From the NCBI RefSeq assembly GCF_026339995.1, contig NZ_JAPEPT010000002.1, positions 1,059,501 to 1,123,500 of the forward strand: 64,000 nucleotides of DNA, given 5' to 3'. Of this stretch, positions 52,755 to 61,498 are shown piece by piece. A program made the translations under genes and the position numbers. Positions within the stretch are counted from its first letter, which is position 1; each line of letters starts with the position of its first letter. Below the pieces are notes generated by a model. That model worked only from the letters and a program-made list of their open reading frames with translations, was not told where the DNA came from and searched no databases. The stretch is from Streptomyces sp. NBC_01481 (lineage in GTDB: Bacteria > Actinomycetota > Actinomycetes > Streptomycetales > Streptomycetaceae).

Positions 52755-53714
52755 ATGGGGATGACGGCCGCGAACAACGGCGCGAGCACGCCCGAGGACG
52801 ACGATCCGTTCGGCTACCTGTACGAGGACGGACGGGCAGCGGGTGCGACACCGCCCGGCCAGAGCCGCGGCTACGGCTATCCGGGTCCTGCCGCACAGCC
52901 CGGCGTCCCCAGAACCTCGTACAACCAGGTCCGGACGGTCGGCGAGCGCCAGTACGGCCAGCAGGTCCCGCAGCAGCAGGCGCACGCCCCGCAGGGCCAG
53001 CCGACCGCGCAGTACGCGGCACCCGAGACCTACCCCGGCGGCGCCCCCACCCGCCCGGTCGCGCCCCAGGCCGGCGGCCACGGCGGCGGCCGTAGTGGCG
53101 GACCCAACACCAAGGGCCTGCTGATCGGCGCGATCGCGGTGGTCGCGGTGGTCGTGATCGGTATCGCGGCGGCACTGATCACGAGCGGCGGCGAGGACGA
53201 CAAGGCGGGCGGCCAGTCCGGCGGCGACGGCGGCACGAGCGCGGGCCAGTCGGTCAAGCCGAGCGGCGAGCCCTCCACGTCCCAGGACCCGCAGGAGCCC
53301 CTGCCGAAGCAGGACGCGGCGACGCTCCAGCTGGGTGCGCCGGCCGCGCTGGCGAAGGACATCAAGGGCGCGGAGGGTGCGGGCGGCGCGTTTGTGACCG
53401 GCTTCAACGCGGTCGGCGCCTCGGTCACCTGGAAAGCCAAGATCGCGGAGGCGGGCCAGTACCGGCTGTATGTGCGCTACGCCATCCCCGCGCAGGACGC
53501 CAACGCCACGCTGACGGTCAACGGCAAGGCGAACACCAACCCGCTGGGCCTGAAGAACTTCATCCACTCCTCGGACCCCGCGTGGGAGAAGAACTGGCAG
53601 ACCACCTGGGCGCCGGTCAACCTGAACAAGGGCGAGAACGAGCTCAAGATCTCCTGCGAGGCGGGCAATCAGTGCAACGTCATCCTCGACTGGCTCGAGG
53701 TCAAGGAAGGCTGA
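52755..53714 (+). CDS. Membrane protein with external CBM35-like carbohydrate-binding domain
   Basis: A 319-residue protein. Residues 1-115 are cytoplasmic, Gln/Pro/Gly-rich and disordered. One membrane helix (about 118-140, GLLIGAIAVVAVVVIGIAAA) leads to a Ser/Gly linker and a C-terminal beta-sandwich (about 190-319; GQYRLYVRYAIPAQDANATL, LNKGENELKISCEAG, ILDWLEV). The fold resembles CBM35/CBM6 modules that bind uronic acids or glucans. ATG 52755 or 52761 may start it; both follow GAGGAG. It ends back to back with the aldolase gene, no bases between stops. Confidence 0.83.
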   Translation: MGMTAANNGASTPEDDDPFGYLYEDGRAAGATPPGQSRGYGYPGPAAQPGVPRTSYNQVRTVGERQYGQQVPQQQAHAPQGQPTAQYAAPETYPGGAPTRPVAPQAGGHGGGRSGGPNTKGLLIGAIAVVAVVVIGIAAALITSGGEDDKAGGQSGGDGGTSAGQSVKPSGEPSTSQDPQEPLPKQDAATLQLGAPAALAKDIKGAEGAGGAFVTGFNAVGASVTWKAKIAEAGQYRLYVRYAIPAQDANATLTVNGKANTNPLGLKNFIHSSDPAWEKNWQTTWAPVNLNKGENELKISCEAGNQCNVILDWLEVKEG

Positions 53715-54569
53715 TCAGCCACTGACGAGCGTCAGGAACCCCGCCACCGTCCCGGCCATCGCAGCGCGAGCCGGGGCGAGGTATTTCCGGGGGTCCACCG
53801 TGGACGGGTCGGTCGTGTCCAGGAAGGCCCGGACCGCGCCCGTGAAGGCCGTGTTCAGGGCTGTGCCGACGTTGATCTTGACCATGCCGGAGGCGACCGC
53901 GCGGCGGATCTCCTCGTCCGGGACGCCCGAGGAGCCGTGCAGCACCAGCGGGAGGGGGATCGCGTCGCGCAGGCGGGCGATGAGGGCGTGGTCCAGGGCG
54001 GCCGTGCGCTGCGTCATCGCGTGGGAGGAGCCGACCGCGACGGCCAGGGCGTCCACGCCGGTGGCGGCGACGTAGGCGGCAGCCTCGGCCGGGTCGGTGC
54101 GGACGCCCGGTGCGTGGGCGTCGAGCGGGGCCTCGCCCTCCTTGCCGCCGACCTTGCCCAGTTCGGCCTCGATCCAGATGCCGCGCTCGTGGCCCCAGCG
54201 CACCGCATCCGCCGTGACCCGGACGTTCTCCTCGTACGGCAGCTTCGAGGCGTCGAACATCACCGAGCTGAAGCCCTCGTCGTCCGCCGACCGGAGCAGG
54301 TCCACGGAGACGACATGGTCGAGGTGGAGGGCGAGCTGCGCGGTCGACGCGTGGGCCACGGCGGCCGCCGCGGCGGCGATCGCGGCGAGCTGTCCGCCGT
54401 GGAACTTCACGGCGTTCTCGGAGATCTGCAGGATCGCGGGCGCCCCAGCCTGCTCGGCGCCGGTGGCGATCGCCTCGGCGTGCTCCAGGGTGATGACGTT
54501 GAAGGCGGCGATGCCGCGGCCGTCGGCCGCTGCGGCCGAGACGAGTTCACCGGTGCTGACGAGTGGCAT
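53715..54569 (-). CDS. Class II ketose-bisphosphate aldolase (GatY/KbaY/FbaA type)
   Basis: A 284-residue zinc aldolase that splits fructose- or tagatose-1,6-bisphosphate. It has N-terminal GIAAFNVITLEHAEAI, the catalytic/zinc region LALHLDHVVSVDLL (Asp-His), FSSVMFDASKLPYEENV, Glu in WIEAELGKVGG, zinc His in VLHGSSGVPDEE, and GMVKINVGTAL. Short length and sequence fit the GatY/KbaY side. It follows a PfkB-type kinase gene on the same strand by 54 bases, suggesting a kinase-aldolase pair for sugar phosphates. Confidence 0.88.
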   Translation of the reverse strand: MPLVSTGELVSAAAADGRGIAAFNVITLEHAEAIATGAEQAGAPAILQISENAVKFHGGQLAAIAAAAAAVAHASTAQLALHLDHVVSVDLLRSADDEGFSSVMFDASKLPYEENVRVTADAVRWGHERGIWIEAELGKVGGKEGEAPLDAHAPGVRTDPAEAAAYVAATGVDALAVAVGSSHAMTQRTAALDHALIARLRDAIPLPLVLHGSSGVPDEEIRRAVASGMVKINVGTALNTAFTGAVRAFLDTTDPSTVDPRKYLAPARAAMAGTVAGFLTLVSG

Positions 54570-54623
54570 GCTGCACCCCAATTCCCGGGCGGCTGGGCCC
54601 GATTGTGCGCTGTGTGTGGGCCT

Positions 54624-55550
54624 TCACGCCGCGGCCGCGAGCTCGGTCACCGTGATGTGCGGCAGCAGCTCCTCGTAGGCAGCGGCGTCGAACTCGCCCG
54701 CCGCCGGGGCCAGTACGGTCGCCGCCGACAGGGCCACCGCGCGGACGAGCAGGTCCGGCCACGGGAGTTTTTCCACGAGGCCGGAGAGCAGCCCGGCCAC
54801 CGCCGAGTCGCCCGCGCCTGTCGGGTTGCCCTTCACCGGTGCCGGCGGGGCCGCCTGCCAGACGCCGTCCGCGGTGGCCGCGAGGAGGCCGTCGGGGCCG
54901 AGCGAGGCGACGACGGTGTGCGCGCCCCGTCGGCGGGCGTCGCGGGTGGCGCGCAGCGGCTCGCGCGAGCCCGTCAGTTGCGCGAGCTCATCGGCGTTGG
55001 GCTTGACCAGGTCGGGGCGGGCGGCGATGCCGCGGCGCAGCGGTTCGCCGCTGGTGTCCAGGAGTACGGGGACGCCGGCGCCGCGGGCCCTGCGGATCAG
55101 TTCGGCGTACGCGCCCACATGGATGCCGGGCGGCAGGCTGCCGCACAGGGCGACGGCGTTGGCGCCGGGCAGCAGGGAGTCGTACGAGGTGAGGAACGTC
55201 GCCCATTCCCCGGCGGTGACGAGGGGGCCCGCCTCGTTCAGCTGGGTCGTGTCGCCGCTCGCGTCGTCGACGACGGCGATCGTGCGGCGGGTGGTCCCGG
55301 CGACGGGGACGAGCGCGTCGCGCGGTGCGAGCGGGGCCAGCAGATCGCGCAGTACGGCTCCGGTGGGCCCGCCCGCGAAACCGGTGACCACGCTCTCGTG
55401 ACCCAGCGCGGACAGGACGCGGGCGACGTTGAGGCCCTTGCCGCCGGGGCGTTCGCGGACCTCGCTGACGCGGTGGCTCGCGTGCGGGGTCAGTGCGGGG
55501 ACCCGGTAGGTGATGTCGAGGGCGGTGTTGAGCGTGACCGTCAGGATCAC
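54624..55550 (-). CDS. 1-phosphofructokinase-type hexose kinase (PfkB family)
   Basis: A 308-residue ribokinase-fold kinase. It has the PfkB-1 region RVSEVRERPGGKGLNVARVL (about 29-48) and PfkB-2 region KGNPTGAGDSAVAGLLSGL with the anion hole/catalytic Asp. It probably phosphorylates fructose-1-phosphate, tagatose-6-phosphate or a related sugar. GTG 55550 was chosen because conserved VILTVTLN starts there and GGGGGTG is upstream. It precedes the class II aldolase gene and lies downstream of nagA. Confidence 0.9.
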   Translation of the reverse strand: MILTVTLNTALDITYRVPALTPHASHRVSEVRERPGGKGLNVARVLSALGHESVVTGFAGGPTGAVLRDLLAPLAPRDALVPVAGTTRRTIAVVDDASGDTTQLNEAGPLVTAGEWATFLTSYDSLLPGANAVALCGSLPPGIHVGAYAELIRRARGAGVPVLLDTSGEPLRRGIAARPDLVKPNADELAQLTGSREPLRATRDARRRGAHTVVASLGPDGLLAATADGVWQAAPPAPVKGNPTGAGDSAVAGLLSGLVEKLPWPDLLVRAVALSAATVLAPAAGEFDAAAYEELLPHITVTELAAAA

Positions 55551-55665
55551 CCGTACACACCCCCACAGAACGCGCTTGCCGTGCTCGTACGGGCCCTGAT
55601 CATGCCAAACGGAAGGCGGTTGGCCCAGACCCCCGGCCAACCGCCTTGAGTGGCTTGCGTGGAAA

Positions 55666-56811
55666 TCACCCTACGTGCGGCTCAATCACCCATTCGCCCT
55701 TGCGCATCACGCCTTTCAGCGTGAACTCGGCGTCGAGGACGACCAGGTCGGCGTCCTTGCCCGGCTCCAGCGAGCCGACCCTGTCGTACACGCCGAGCAG
55801 CTTGGCGGGATTGGCCGAAATGGCCTGGACGACGTCCTCCACGGGCAGCCGGTCGATGGTGACCGCACGCCTGAACGCCGTGTCCAGCGTCAGCGTCGAG
55901 CCCGCGATGGACCCGCCCTCCACCAGCCGGGCAACCCCTTCCCTGACCTCGACTTCGAGCGGACCGAGCTGGTAGCGGCCGTCGCCGAAGCCCGCCGCGT
56001 CCATGGCGTCGGTGATGAACGCGACGCGGGCCGCACCCGCGCGGTGGAAGGCGAGTTCGAGGGCGGCGGGGTGCAGATGCGTGCCGTCGTTGATCAGCTC
56101 GACCGTGATCCGCTCGTCCTCCAGGAGCGCGGCGATCGGTCCCGGCGCGCGGTGACCGAGGCCGGGCATCGCGTTGTACAGGTGCGTCGCCACGGTCGCG
56201 CCCGCGTCGATCGCCTCGACGGTCTGCTCGTACGTCGCGTCCGTGTGGCCGATCGCGGCGATCACGCCGTGCTCGGCGAGGAGGCGTACGGAGTCGATGC
56301 CGCCGGGGAGTTCGGTGGCGAGAGTGACCATCTTCGCCGTACCGCGGGCCGCGTCGATCAGCTTGCGCACCTCCGTCGGGTCGGGATCGCGCAGCAGCTC
56401 CTCGCTGTGCGCGCCCTTGCGGCAGGGGGAGATGAAGGGGCCCTCGAAGTGGATGCCGGCGAGGTCGCCCTGCTCGACCAGCTCGGACAGGAAGCCCGCG
56501 CGGTGGGCGAGGAAGTCCATCTCGCCGGTGACGGTGGAGGCGACGAGGGTGGTCGTGCCGTGCTCGCGGTGGGTCCGTACGCCCCTCAGAACGTCCTCGG
56601 CGCTGCCGGAGGTGAAGGAGGCGCCGCCGCCGCCGTGGTTGTGGATGTCGACGAAGCCGGGCACGACCCAGTGACCGGTGAGGTCGAGGGCGGGCGCGTC
56701 GGCGCCAGCGGCGCCGGTGATCCTCGCGCCCTCGACGATCACCCGTCCGCTCTCGACGATCCCGGTAGGCAGCACCACCCGGGCGCCCGTGAGAACCATG
56801 CGGTCGGCCAT
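55666..56811 (-). CDS. nagA: N-acetylglucosamine-6-phosphate deacetylase
   Basis: A 381-residue amidohydrolase producing glucosamine-6-phosphate. It has the metal region VPGFVDIHNHGGGGASFTSG, substrate loop GIHFEGPFISPCRKGAH (with the family Glu), His in AIGHTDATYEQ and THLYNAMPGLGHRAPG, and catalytic Asp in VAFITDAMDAAG. The ATG shares a base with the nagK stop (TAATG), so the two are translationally coupled. It feeds GlcNAc into central metabolism. Confidence 0.95.
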   Translation of the reverse strand: MADRMVLTGARVVLPTGIVESGRVIVEGARITGAAGADAPALDLTGHWVVPGFVDIHNHGGGGASFTSGSAEDVLRGVRTHREHGTTTLVASTVTGEMDFLAHRAGFLSELVEQGDLAGIHFEGPFISPCRKGAHSEELLRDPDPTEVRKLIDAARGTAKMVTLATELPGGIDSVRLLAEHGVIAAIGHTDATYEQTVEAIDAGATVATHLYNAMPGLGHRAPGPIAALLEDERITVELINDGTHLHPAALELAFHRAGAARVAFITDAMDAAGFGDGRYQLGPLEVEVREGVARLVEGGSIAGSTLTLDTAFRRAVTIDRLPVEDVVQAISANPAKLLGVYDRVGSLEPGKDADLVVLDAEFTLKGVMRKGEWVIEPHVG

Positions 56812-57746
56812 TAGGCGGTTACCTCCGAGTCGGTGGCGAGCAGATCCCAGGCGAGCAGTCCCGCGCCGAGGCATCCGGCGGTGTCCCCGAGGGCTGCCGG
56901 GACGATGGCGGGCAGCTTCTGGAACGTGACGCGCTCCTCGACCGCGGCCCGCAGCGGTGTGAACAAGGTTTCCCCCGCCTCGGCGAGACCGCCACCGATG
57001 ATCAGTGTGCGGGGGTCCAGCAGGGTGAGCGCGGTGACGAGCCCGGCGGCGAGCGCGTCGACGGCGTCGAGCCAGACCTCCCGGGCGCGGGCGTCGCCGG
57101 ACTCGACGGCCTTCGCGCAGTCGGCGGCGTCGGCGTCCGGGTCGCCGCTTGCCGTCGCCCACGCGCGGGTGACTGCGGCGGCGGAGGCGAGGGTCTCCAG
57201 GCAGCCGCGCTGGCCGCAGCCGCAGGCGGGGCCGTCGGGGCGGACGACGATGTGCCCGATCTCGCCGGCGTATCCGTGGGCCCCGGCCTCGATCCGACCG
57301 GCGATGCCGATGGCTCCGGCGATCCCGGTGCCCAGCGGCACGAACAGGAACCGGTCGGCGCCCTTGCCCGCGCCGATCCGCCCCTCGGCGAGGCCGCCGG
57401 TACGGACGTCGTGCCCGAGGGCGACGGGGGCGCCGAGCCGCTCGCGCAGGAGGTCGCGCAGTGGTACGTCGCGCCACCCGAGGTTGGCGGCGTACACGGC
57501 GATCCCGTTCTCGGCGTCGACGATGCCGGGGACGGCGACGCCGGCGGCGAGGGCGCTGTGGCCGAGGTGCTCCTGGCCGTACGCGCGTAGCTCGCCGGCG
57601 AAGCCGAGGATGGACTCGACGACGGCGTCGGGCCCGCGCTCGCGCGCGGTGGCGCGACGGGCCTCGTGCAGCAGGGTGCCGTCGGGGGCGACGAGGGCGG
57701 CCTTCATGCCGGTGCCGCCCACATCGAGGGCGATGACGTGTCTCAC
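56811..57746 (-). CDS. nagK: N-acetylglucosamine kinase, ROK family
   Basis: A 311-residue ROK kinase. It has the phosphate loop VIALDVGGTGMKAALV (about 4-19), catalytic Asp region APVALGHDVRTGGLAEGRIG, GTGIAGAIGIAGRIEAGAHG, and the zinc/ROK signature CGCGQRGCLETLAS. The context with nagA indicates that the substrate is internal GlcNAc. The GTG start at 57746 follows GGACAGTC-type sequence with no strong ribosome site. A dre-like site lies 28 bases upstream. Confidence 0.94.
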   Translation of the reverse strand: MRHVIALDVGGTGMKAALVAPDGTLLHEARRATARERGPDAVVESILGFAGELRAYGQEHLGHSALAAGVAVPGIVDAENGIAVYAANLGWRDVPLRDLLRERLGAPVALGHDVRTGGLAEGRIGAGKGADRFLFVPLGTGIAGAIGIAGRIEAGAHGYAGEIGHIVVRPDGPACGCGQRGCLETLASAAAVTRAWATASGDPDADAADCAKAVESGDARAREVWLDAVDALAAGLVTALTLLDPRTLIIGGGLAEAGETLFTPLRAAVEERVTFQKLPAIVPAALGDTAGCLGAGLLAWDLLATDSEVTA

Positions 57747-57773
57747 GTGGACAGTCTGGCGGGTGGACGGTGG

Positions 57774-57789
57774 AAAGGTCTAGTCCACT
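57774..57789. promoter_or_regulatory. dre-like DasR site upstream of nagK-nagA
   Basis: AAAGGTCTAGTCCACT matches the dre consensus ACTGGTCTAGACCACT at 13 of 16 positions. It lies close to the nagK start, in the promoter position expected for repression. Confidence 0.72.
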
Positions 57790-58788
57790 ACTCCGGATTG
57801 TTGCGCGCCCATACAAACGGCGGAACGGGTTGTCCCCCACCCCGCCCCTTCCCGAACCTGGGGGCTGCGCCCCCAGACCCGTTGGGGGAAGGGGACCGGG
57901 GGCTGACGCCCCCACACCCCGAAGCTCCAGCGGCTCCGCCGCGGAGAGAGCCCGGCATTGCCCGGGACTCCGTCGGCTTCGCCGCGGAGCGGAACATGCG
58001 GGCCCGCCCGCACCCCCTCGCGGCAGCTCCGCGCCGCACGCGGGACTCCGGCGGCTTCGCCGCAGAACGAGACGCGGGGCTCGCGCCCCGCGCCCCGCGG
58101 GCAGGGTGTCCGTGTGGAGTCCGTGGCCGCCTGGCGGGCCCGCGCCAGGGTCGTCCGCGCGTTTCCAGCGGCCGTGGTGAGCGTGGGCCAGGGGGCGAGG
58201 GCGAACCCTCGCGCACCGCAGCCCGTGCGTGGGGAGGGGCCGTGCAGGGTCGTCCCCGCGTTTCCAGCGTCCGTGGTGAGCGTGGGCCAGGGGGCGTTGG
58301 TGGTTGCTCTCCGGTGGGTGGTTTCGCGGGCGAACCCCCGATTGGCGGCCAACACCCGGTGATCAATACGGACGGCCTCATCGCCGCCGACGCCGAGGAG
58401 TCGAGCCCGACGGGGCCTGTACCGCGTTCGTGGCCACCGTGGGCCAGGGGGCGTTGGTGGTTGCTGCCCGTGGGTGGTTTCGCGGGCGAACCCCCGCGCC
58501 CCGCAGCCCCTGGGCCCGGGCAGGGGCCGTGCAGGGTCGTCCCCGCAGGCGATTGGCGGCCAGCACCGGGTGACCAGTGCGGACGCCTCATTGCCGCCGA
58601 CGCCGAGGAGTCGAGCCCGTAGGGGCCCGGAACCCGCACTCCACGGCACCGGGCCCCACCGGACCCCGAGGCCCGCGCCCCGCGGCACCGGGCGCCACCG
58701 GACCGCCCAGGCCCGCGCCCCGCGGGGGGCCCCGCACCCCGGACCGCCCAGGCCCGCGCCCCGCGGCACCGGCGCACCCCGAACCCCG
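57790..58788. repeat. 1-kb GC-rich imperfect repeat array
   Basis: No gene is seen. The left part (57840-57915) is related to the repeat at 9921-9966. From about 58120 to 58627, three imperfect units of about 110-210 bases share blocks such as GTGGGCCAGGGGGCGTTGGT, GGTGGTTTCGCGGGCGAACC, GTGCAGGGTCGTCCCCGC, and GCCGACGCCGAGGAGTCGAG. The right part (58640-58790) repeats GGCCCGCGCCCCGCGG. Frames are open only because GC is extreme. Confidence 0.75.
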
Positions 58789-59682
58789 TCAGCCCAGAAT
58801 CACGCTCCGCGTCAGATTCCTCGGCCTGTCCGGGTCGAAGCCCTTCGACTCCGCCAGTGTCACCGCCAGCCGCTGCGCGCGGATCAGGTCGGCCAGGGGG
58901 TCCGTCTCCTGGCGGGCCACCAGCGTGCCGCCCACTCGGGACACGTCCAGCGACAGGCCCTCCGGGAGCGGGCCGAAGACCCAGGTCACGCGGCCGGGGC
59001 CGGTGATGGAGATCGGGCCGTGGCGGTATTCCATCGCGGGGTACGACTCCGTCCACGCGCCCGCCGCCTCGCGCATCTTCAGGCCCGCCTCCAGCGCCAG
59101 CCCGTACGTCCAGCCGCGGCCCAGGAACGTCCACTGCTCCGCGCCCACCACCGCCTCGGGCAGCGGCTCCGTGATCGCCAGCTCCGCGTCGACCGCCGCC
59201 TCGGTGACCGACTTCACGCCGAGGATGTCACCCAGACCCGCCCGCAGGAAGGCGAGCGCCGTCGTGGCGAAACGGGTCTGGACGACCGACTCCTCGTCCG
59301 CCCAGTCCAGCACCGCCACGTCGTCCGCCGCGTCCATGACCGGGGTCTTGGGGTCCGCGGTCAGTGCGAGCGTCGGGACCTTGCCGCGCAGCGCGGTCAG
59401 CAGGTCGAGGACCTCCGTCGTCGTGCCCGAGCGGGTGATCGCGACGACACGGTCGTAGGTCCGCCCCGCCGGGAACTCCGAGGAGGCGAACGCGTCGGTC
59501 TCGCCCTGCCCCGCCGCCTCCCGCAGCGCCGCGTACGCGATCGCCATGAACCAGGACGTACCGCACCCGGTGACGGCGACCCGCTCGCCCGGCTGTGGCA
59601 GTCCTGGGAAGGCGGCCGCGGCCTTCGCCGCTCGGCGCCAGCAGGCGGGCTGGGTGGCAATCTCTGCTGCGGTACGGGACAT
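58789..59682 (-). CDS. SIS-domain phosphosugar isomerase/deaminase (NagB2/AgaS-like)
   Basis: A 297-residue protein with two SIS domains. It starts MSRTAAEIATQPACWRRAAK. SIS-1 has VAVTGCGTSWFMAIAYAALR and VAITRSGTTTEVLDLLTALR. SIS-2 has FLGRGWTYGLALEAGLKMRE and EYRHGPISITGPG. This matches the glutaminase-less GlmS-like group that isomerises or deaminates GlcN-6-P or GalN-6-P. With nagA and nagK nearby, a role in amino-sugar catabolism is likely. ATG 59682 has GAGGAG upstream. It is divergent from the sugar-binding lipoprotein gene. Confidence 0.88.
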   Translation of the reverse strand: MSRTAAEIATQPACWRRAAKAAAAFPGLPQPGERVAVTGCGTSWFMAIAYAALREAAGQGETDAFASSEFPAGRTYDRVVAITRSGTTTEVLDLLTALRGKVPTLALTADPKTPVMDAADDVAVLDWADEESVVQTRFATTALAFLRAGLGDILGVKSVTEAAVDAELAITEPLPEAVVGAEQWTFLGRGWTYGLALEAGLKMREAAGAWTESYPAMEYRHGPISITGPGRVTWVFGPLPEGLSLDVSRVGGTLVARQETDPLADLIRAQRLAVTLAESKGFDPDRPRNLTRSVILG

Positions 59683-59820
59683 GCGACTGGGCTCCTCGCG
59701 ACGTACGCGTAAGTCGGGACCGGCATCGACCACTTCGTGCCAAGGGACGTGCTTAGCAGCCCGCGGCGTACCCGGGCAATGCCCGCACGCCTTGGGACAG
59801 ACGTTGCGGAAGCGATACCG

Positions 59821-59836
59821 ATTGGAGTAGACCTCA
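59821..59836. promoter_or_regulatory. Weak dre-like site between SIS and sugar-binding genes
   Basis: ATTGGAGTAGACCTCA matches dre at 11 of 16 positions, including TGG and TAGACC core bases. Its divergent-promoter position supports it, but the match alone is weak. Confidence 0.4.
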
Positions 59837-59938
59837 TCCCCCGGACAGTGGAAAATCGCAGCCCATCTCAACAGGACGTCACGGGGGACCGACTGGGACA
59901 AGACGGGCAAACAAACAGCAGAGGGTGGGGGAAGAGCT

Positions 59939-61210
59939 GTGCATCAGCGCTTCTTGGGTCTGACCGCGGCACTCGCCGCACTGGGCATGACGGTGGCCCT
60001 CGCGGGCTGTGGCACCTCCAGCGGTTCCGGCGACGTCACCCTCAAGCTGGTTGCGGCGGACTACGACGTCTCCGGCGGCCAGAGCAGCAAGAAGTACTGG
60101 GCCGACCTCGCCGCCGAGTTCGAGAAGACGAACCCCGGCATCAAGATCGATGTCCGCATAGAGTCCTGGAACGACATCGACCGCAAGGTCGGCGAGATGG
60201 TCAAGGCCGGCAAGGCCCCCGACATCGCCCAGATCGGCGCGTACGCCGACTACGCCGCGGCCGACAAGCTGTACTCCGCCGACCAGTTGCTCTCCATACC
60301 CGTGCAGTCCAACTTCCTCCAACCGCTCACCGACGCCGGCGAGATGAAGCGCGTGCAGTACGGACTGCCGTTCGTCGCCTCCACCCGGCTGCTCTTCTAC
60401 AACAAGAAGCTCTTCAAAGAGGCCGGGATCAAGAACGACCCCAAGACCTGGGACGACCTCGTCGAGGACGCGGAGAAGCTGAAGGACAACACCGACGCGA
60501 AGTACCCCTTCGCGCTGCCGCTGGGGCCGGAGGAAGCTCAGGCCGAGACCATGATGTGGCTGCTCAGCGGCGGTGACGGGTACACCGACACCAGCGGCAA
60601 CTACGGCATCGACTCCGAGCAGAACATCGCCACCTTCGCCTGGCTGAAGACGAAGCTGGTCGACAAGAAGCTGACCGGCCCTGTCGCCCCCGGCAAGCTG
60701 AACCGCAAGGACGCCTTCGCCGCCTTCACGCGCGGCGAGGTCGGCATGCTCAACGGCCACCCGTCCCTGATGCAGGCGGCCGAGGCGGCCAACATCGACG
60801 TCGGCAAGGTGGCCCTGCCCGGCACCAGCGGCAAGCCCAAGGCGGCGATGGGCGTCGCCGACTGGATCATGGGCTTCAAGCAGAACGGCCACCGCGCCGA
60901 GATCGGCAAGTTCCTGGACTTTGTCTTCAGCGACAAGAACGTCCTCGACTTCGCGGGCCAGAACGACCTGCTGCCGGTGACGGTCTCGGCGTCCGAGGCG
61001 ATGGCCGCCGACCCCGAGCACAAGGACCTCAAGGCGTTCCTGGAGGAGCTGCCCACCTCGGTGCTTCCGCCGGTCGGCAAGACCTCGTGGGCGGCCGTGA
61101 GCGAGAACATCAAGAAGAACATCGGCAAGGCCGTGGAGCCCGGCGCCAGCCCGGCGGCAGTCCTCGGCCGCATAGGCCGCGCCGCCTCCGTCGCCGAGAA
61201 CGCCGAGTAG
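59939..61210 (+). CDS. Sugar-binding lipoprotein of an ABC importer
   Basis: A 423-residue family 1 extracellular solute-binding protein. The GTG at 59939 starts a signal peptide with lipobox ALAGC (Cys about residue 24). The mature two-lobed binding fold has AADYDVSGGQSSKKYWADLA, GKAPDIAQIGAYADYAAADK, YGLPFVASTRLLFYNKKLFK, and AFTRGEVGMLNGHPSLMQAA. No permease or ATPase gene is adjacent, so it must use permeases elsewhere and probably MsiK. Proximity to nag genes suggests an amino-sugar or chito-oligosaccharide ligand; inference only. Confidence 0.92.
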   Translation: MHQRFLGLTAALAALGMTVALAGCGTSSGSGDVTLKLVAADYDVSGGQSSKKYWADLAAEFEKTNPGIKIDVRIESWNDIDRKVGEMVKAGKAPDIAQIGAYADYAAADKLYSADQLLSIPVQSNFLQPLTDAGEMKRVQYGLPFVASTRLLFYNKKLFKEAGIKNDPKTWDDLVEDAEKLKDNTDAKYPFALPLGPEEAQAETMMWLLSGGDGYTDTSGNYGIDSEQNIATFAWLKTKLVDKKLTGPVAPGKLNRKDAFAAFTRGEVGMLNGHPSLMQAAEAANIDVGKVALPGTSGKPKAAMGVADWIMGFKQNGHRAEIGKFLDFVFSDKNVLDFAGQNDLLPVTVSASEAMAADPEHKDLKAFLEELPTSVLPPVGKTSWAAVSENIKKNIGKAVEPGASPAAVLGRIGRAASVAENAE

Positions 61211-61251
61211 TCCAGAGACCGCATCGACCGGCCGCAGATATGTTGGATCGT

Positions 61252-61488
61252 ATGACCGACGACCAGACGCTCTCCGAGCGCGACCGCGCCGTTCTGGCCA
61301 TGGAGCACCGCTCCTGGCCGGGACCCGGCGCCAAGGAGCGCGCCATCAGGGAGCAGCTCGGGATCTCCCCGGTTCGCTACTACCAGCTGCTCAACGCCCT
61401 CATCGACGACGAGCGCGCCCTCGCCCACGACCCCGTCACGGTCAACCGTCTCCGCCGAGTCAGGGACGACAGACGAAGTCGCCGATAG
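61252..61488 (+). CDS. DUF3263 family small helical protein
   Basis: A 78-residue actinobacterial protein. Its family signature is DRAVLAMEHRSWPGPGAKER (about 11-30), then AIREQLGISPVRYYQLLNAL, which looks like a HTH. It was proposed to bind nucleic acid, but the function is unknown. ATG 61252 is likely; ATG 61240 is possible. otsB follows 10 bases later, so they may be cotranscribed. Confidence 0.85.
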   Translation: MTDDQTLSERDRAVLAMEHRSWPGPGAKERAIREQLGISPVRYYQLLNALIDDERALAHDPVTVNRLRRVRDDRRSRR

Positions 61489-61498
61489 GGTCGGAGGC

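Noticed and set aside
57790..58788. Coding genes in the long GC-rich gap
   Set aside because: Several frames stay open, but they consist of repeats, lack ribosome sites and have no consistent codon bias.
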